Source of the DNA: Nonomuraea sp. MG754425
Lineage (GTDB): Bacteria > Actinomycetota > Actinomycetes > Streptosporangiales > Streptosporangiaceae
NCBI RefSeq assembly: GCF_021699195.1
Contig: NZ_SSXE01000008.1
Coordinates: 1 to 64,000, forward strand
Direction of reading: 5' to 3'
DNA length: 64,000 bases
Positions within the stretch are counted from its first letter, which is position 1, and every line of letters begins with the position of its first letter. The position numbers and the translations under genes were made by a program. A model generated the notes under the pieces. The model was not told the origin of the DNA, did no database searches, and saw only the letters and a list, made by a program, of their open reading frames with translations. Below, piece after piece: positions 61,966 through 64,000 of the stretch.

Positions 61966-62006
61966 GCCGTCCCGCCCGCGCCGCAGCATCGGGCGGGACG
62001 GTCTTT
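61966..62006 (+). terminator. Strong terminator of the pectin operon
   Basis: A perfect 12-bp stem CCGTCCCGCCCG/CGGGCGGGACGG (61967-61978, 61990-62001) with an 11-base loop and TCTTT behind it, nine bases after the stop of the fusion gene. Confidence 0.8.
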
Positions 62007-62097
62007 ACCCCGAGCAATCCAGCCCTAGAGTGATCGAACCGCTACTCCTGGTTACGATGGCGAAGTTCGCGCATCTATCACGCCAGGGGGCTGGAAA

Positions 62098-63483
62098 ATG
62101 ACCGATGAGACACAGGCCGCCAAGATTAGGGTGAACGCGGCCGAAGACGGCGTGCTCGGCACCGAGGCCGCGCTGCTGAACGCCCAGGACGACCCGGTGG
62201 CCTCGGCCGCCGTGGACGCGGCCGTCGAGGCCGAACTCCTGGACGACGCCGAGACGGCCTCCGCCCGCCGGGAGAGCGAGCGGCAGATCGCGGAGCTGCC
62301 CGCCAAGGACCAGGAGCGGGTCCGCCGCGCCCAGCGCGAACTGCGTACGATGGGCGCCGACGTCTGGCCGGTGGCCAGGTGGTGGGGGCACGAGATCCAC
62401 CTCAACGAGTCGGCCGCACTGCTGGCCGCCGAGATCCCGCAGCTCATCGGGGAGATCGCGGGCACGGTGCTGGGCTCCTGGCTGACCCCGGCCATCGAGC
62501 GCGGCGTGCGCGCCAAGGCGGACTGGATCGCCTCGATCGCCCGGCCGTACGGGGTCCGGCTGGTCTCGCCGTGGACCGCGCCCGGCCTGCTGATCCCGGC
62601 CCGCCAGCGCGGCGGCGACACCAGCCTGTTCTGGGCGGTGCACGAGCCGGGCGACGGCTGGAGCCCGGACCAGAGCTTCATCGACCACGTCGACGTGTCG
62701 GGCCCGGCCCTGGCCGGGTTCCAGGACCGGCTGCACCTCGTCCACCGGGGCGGCGAGGGCGACGGCGGCCTGCGCTGGACGGTCTACGACACCGAGGAGG
62801 GCTGGAGCGCGGACCAGCGCCTCCCGCGGCACTTCAGTGACGCCGCCCCGGCGCTGGCCGCGTACGACGGGCAGCTCTACTGCGTGCACCGGGGCGGCCG
62901 TGGCGACACCGCGCTGTGGTGGACCCGCTGGGACGGCTCGCGCTGGAGCGCCGACGAGCGGCTGCCGCGGCACTTCAGCGAGACGACCCCCGCGCTGGCG
63001 GCCTTCGACGGGCTGCTGCACTGCGTGCACCGGGGCTCGGGCCACGACCAGGCGCTGTGGTGGGCCCGCTGGGACGGCCGGAGCTGGAGCCCCGACGAGC
63101 GGCTGCCGCAGCACTTCAGCGACTCGAACCCGGCCGTGGCCGTCTACCGGGGCCACCTCTACTGCGTGCACCGCGGCGCGGGCGGCGACCCGACACTGTG
63201 GTGGACCCGCTGGGACGGCTCGACGTGGAGCCCCGACCAGCAACTGCCCGGCCACCGCAGCTCGGAGGGGCCGGCCCTGACCGTCTACAAGGACCGGCTG
63301 TATTGCGTGCACCGCGGCGCCACGGACCAGAGCCTGTGGTGGAGCAGCTTCAACGGCTCCGGCTGGACCGCCGACCAGCGGCTGCCGCACCACTACAGCG
63401 CCGAGGGCCCGGCGACCGTGGCCTACCGCGACAGGAAGGCCACCCACGACCAGCTCCTGTGCGTGCACCGCGGCGTGCGCTGA
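62098..63483 (+). CDS. Six-fold repeat (probable beta-propeller) protein
   Basis: A 461-residue protein with no signal peptide. Residues 1-173 are helical and charged (ERQIAELPAKDQERVRRAQR), with a hydrophobic segment IPQLIGEIAGTVLGSWLTPA near residue 120 that could touch a membrane. Residues 174-461 are six copies of a motif of about 47 residues: D-x-x-L-W-W, then WDG..WS.D..LP.HFS, then PALA..DG.LYCVHRG. The tryptophan and histidine pattern recalls tectonin- and lectin-type propellers, and the six-fold symmetry fits a closed beta-propeller. The function is unknown; glycan binding is a guess. The start ATG 62098 is preceded by a G-rich run. A terminator hairpin follows. Family assignment is uncertain; the repeats are certain. 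Confidence 0.85.
   Translation: MTDETQAAKIRVNAAEDGVLGTEAALLNAQDDPVASAAVDAAVEAELLDDAETASARRESERQIAELPAKDQERVRRAQRELRTMGADVWPVARWWGHEIHLNESAALLAAEIPQLIGEIAGTVLGSWLTPAIERGVRAKADWIASIARPYGVRLVSPWTAPGLLIPARQRGGDTSLFWAVHEPGDGWSPDQSFIDHVDVSGPALAGFQDRLHLVHRGGEGDGGLRWTVYDTEEGWSADQRLPRHFSDAAPALAAYDGQLYCVHRGGRGDTALWWTRWDGSRWSADERLPRHFSETTPALAAFDGLLHCVHRGSGHDQALWWARWDGRSWSPDERLPQHFSDSNPAVAVYRGHLYCVHRGAGGDPTLWWTRWDGSTWSPDQQLPGHRSSEGPALTVYKDRLYCVHRGATDQSLWWSSFNGSGWTADQRLPHHYSAEGPATVAYRDRKATHDQLLCVHRGVR
62617..63483 (+). repeat. Six tandem coding repeats of about 141 bp
   Basis: Six units, each about 141-156 bp, beginning near 62617, 62767, 62908, 63049, 63190 and 63328. Copies three to five are the most alike. 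The first has lost the CVHRG cysteine and reads LVHRG; the last carries a small insertion. The pattern points to serial duplication followed by drift. Confidence 0.85.
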
Positions 63484-63493
63484 GACGGCGGGC

Positions 63494-63519
63494 GCCGGCC
63501 CGCGACCTCGCGGGCCGGC
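63494..63519. terminator. Bidirectional hairpin between convergent genes
   Basis: A perfect 11-bp stem GCCGGCCCGCG/CGCGGGCCGGC with a 4-base loop. It is placed between the repeat-protein stop (63483) and the stop of the leftward gene (63529). Confidence 0.7.
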
Positions 63520-63528
63520 ACCCCTCGC

Positions 63529-64000
63529 TCACCAGCCGGCGAGCTGCTCCAGGAACCACTCGACCAGCGGCCGGGACACGGCGCCGTGCTCGGTGTTGGT
63601 CGCGTCGCAGCAGAACGCGTCGAGGAACGTCTCGTCCTTCGGCAGGTCGCTGAGGTCCGCGTACAGGTCGTGCTGCCACTCGAACGGGTCCCTGGCCAGG
63701 GCGATCGCGCTGATCGACGGCACGAAGCAGCTCGCCCGGAACCGGTGCTCGATCGGCAGACCGGCCGCGTCGGCGAGCTTGCCCCACGACTCGAACGTGC
63801 CGCCGGGCGCCCCGTCGAACGCGGGCACGTGCGAGGTGGCGCTCGTCCACACGGGAGCGCCGAACCGCACGGTCCCGACGTTCTGCAGCTCGCCCAGGTC
63901 CGGCTGGACGCGGGCGGTGAGCTGGAACAGGTCGTCGTGCAGGTCGAGGACCGGCGTGCCGGGCGGCAGGTCGGGCCCCGCGCCGGTGCCGGTGCCGTTG
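63529..64000 (-). CDS. C-terminal part of a probable alpha/beta-hydrolase-like protein (runs off the window)
   Basis: The frame is open from the window edge to the TGA at 63529, giving about 157 residues of a longer protein. Visible segments: NGTGTGAGPDLPPGTPVLDL, LTARVQPDLGELQNVGTVRF, FRASCFVPSISAIALARDPF and SRPLVEWFLEQLAGW. The phrase FVPSISAIAL recalls the histidine-bearing C-terminal region of secreted lipase/esterase-like hydrolases, but no catalytic residue can be confirmed from this part. The start lies outside the window, so length and signal are unknown. It is convergent with the repeat protein. Confidence 0.6.
   Translation of the reverse strand, partial: NGTGTGAGPDLPPGTPVLDLHDDLFQLTARVQPDLGELQNVGTVRFGAPVWTSATSHVPAFDGAPGGTFESWGKLADAAGLPIEHRFRASCFVPSISAIALARDPFEWQHDLYADLSDLPKDETFLDAFCCDATNTEHGAVSRPLVEWFLEQLAGW

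Noticed and set aside
62617..63483. Regular DNA repeats suggestive of a CRISPR-like or satellite array
   Set aside because: Units are about 141 bp without spacers, keep one reading frame and encode a conserved protein motif. They are coding repeats.
1..64000. tRNA, rRNA, transposase, integrase or phage structural genes
   Set aside because: None was recognised on either strand; no terminal inverted repeats with target duplications were seen.

Overview
The window is very G+C-rich DNA from an actinomycete. Third-codon G/C is near saturation, GTG starts are common, and twin-arginine and lipoprotein signals, AfsR/SARP and LAL regulators, LacI-controlled sugar transporters and overlapping ATGA gene junctions are abundant. 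A Streptosporangiales-type soil actinomycete (Nonomuraea-like) is my best guess from gene content; this is inference. No rRNA, tRNA, CRISPR array, insertion sequence, prophage or replication origin was seen. Coding density is high and no gene-free stretch exceeds about 300 bases.

Region 1 (1-9.7 kb) is a mixed block: the edge of a BTAD (AfsR/SARP) regulator with a scrambled junction, a small secreted protein, a PucR-type regulator, a secreted SGNH hydrolase paired with a PhoX-like phosphatase, a 5'-truncated GNAT acetyltransferase, an orphan NodU/CmcH carbamoyltransferase, a lipoprotein N-acetylmuramoyl-L-alanine amidase and an FAD monooxygenase. Region 2 (9.8-20.6 kb) holds two giant regulators (a BTAD/NB-ARC/TPR protein and a LuxR-type LAL ATPase) flanking a secreted protease that fuses an M4 endopeptidase to an M28 aminopeptidase and a P-domain, followed by a TetR regulator.

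Region 3 (20.7-34.5 kb) carries two back-to-back carbohydrate loci. Each has a solute-binding lipoprotein, two permeases, a LacI repressor and a glycoside hydrolase family 2 enzyme (a beta-galactosidase/glucuronidase type, and a beta-mannosidase). A TauE/SafE exporter follows the second LacI gene. Region 4 (34.6-42.2 kb) is a complete branched-chain-amino-acid-type ABC system (LivG-F-H-M-K order) next to an acyl-CoA ligase and a PucR-type regulator.

Region 5 (42.2-53.2 kb) holds an epimerase, a small secreted protein, a large AAA ATPase with 25-residue linker repeats, a cytochrome P450 divergent from a PheA/TfdB-type FAD monooxygenase, a DrrAB-type drug exporter, an FMN reductase and an AhpD-like protein; the last two diverge over a shared set of inverted repeats. 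Region 6 (53.3-62 kb) is a pectin/arabinan utilisation locus: LacI repressor, two permeases, a GH43 enzyme, a binding protein, a family 1 pectate lyase, and a pectate lyase fused to a pectinesterase-like domain that appears catalytically dead. Region 7 (62-64 kb) has a cytoplasmic six-fold repeat protein, probably a beta-propeller, and the 3' end of an alpha/beta-hydrolase-like gene.

None of the three CUT1-type sugar transporters encodes its own ATPase, so all probably share a genomic MsiK-type ATPase. The strongest candidates for something new are the intragenic operator-like palindrome in the pectin-locus LacI gene, written in codons unlike the rest of the gene; the pectate lyase/dead pectinesterase fusion; the six-fold repeat protein; the M4-M28 fusion; and the palindrome-bearing direct repeats at 9.8-9.93 kb.
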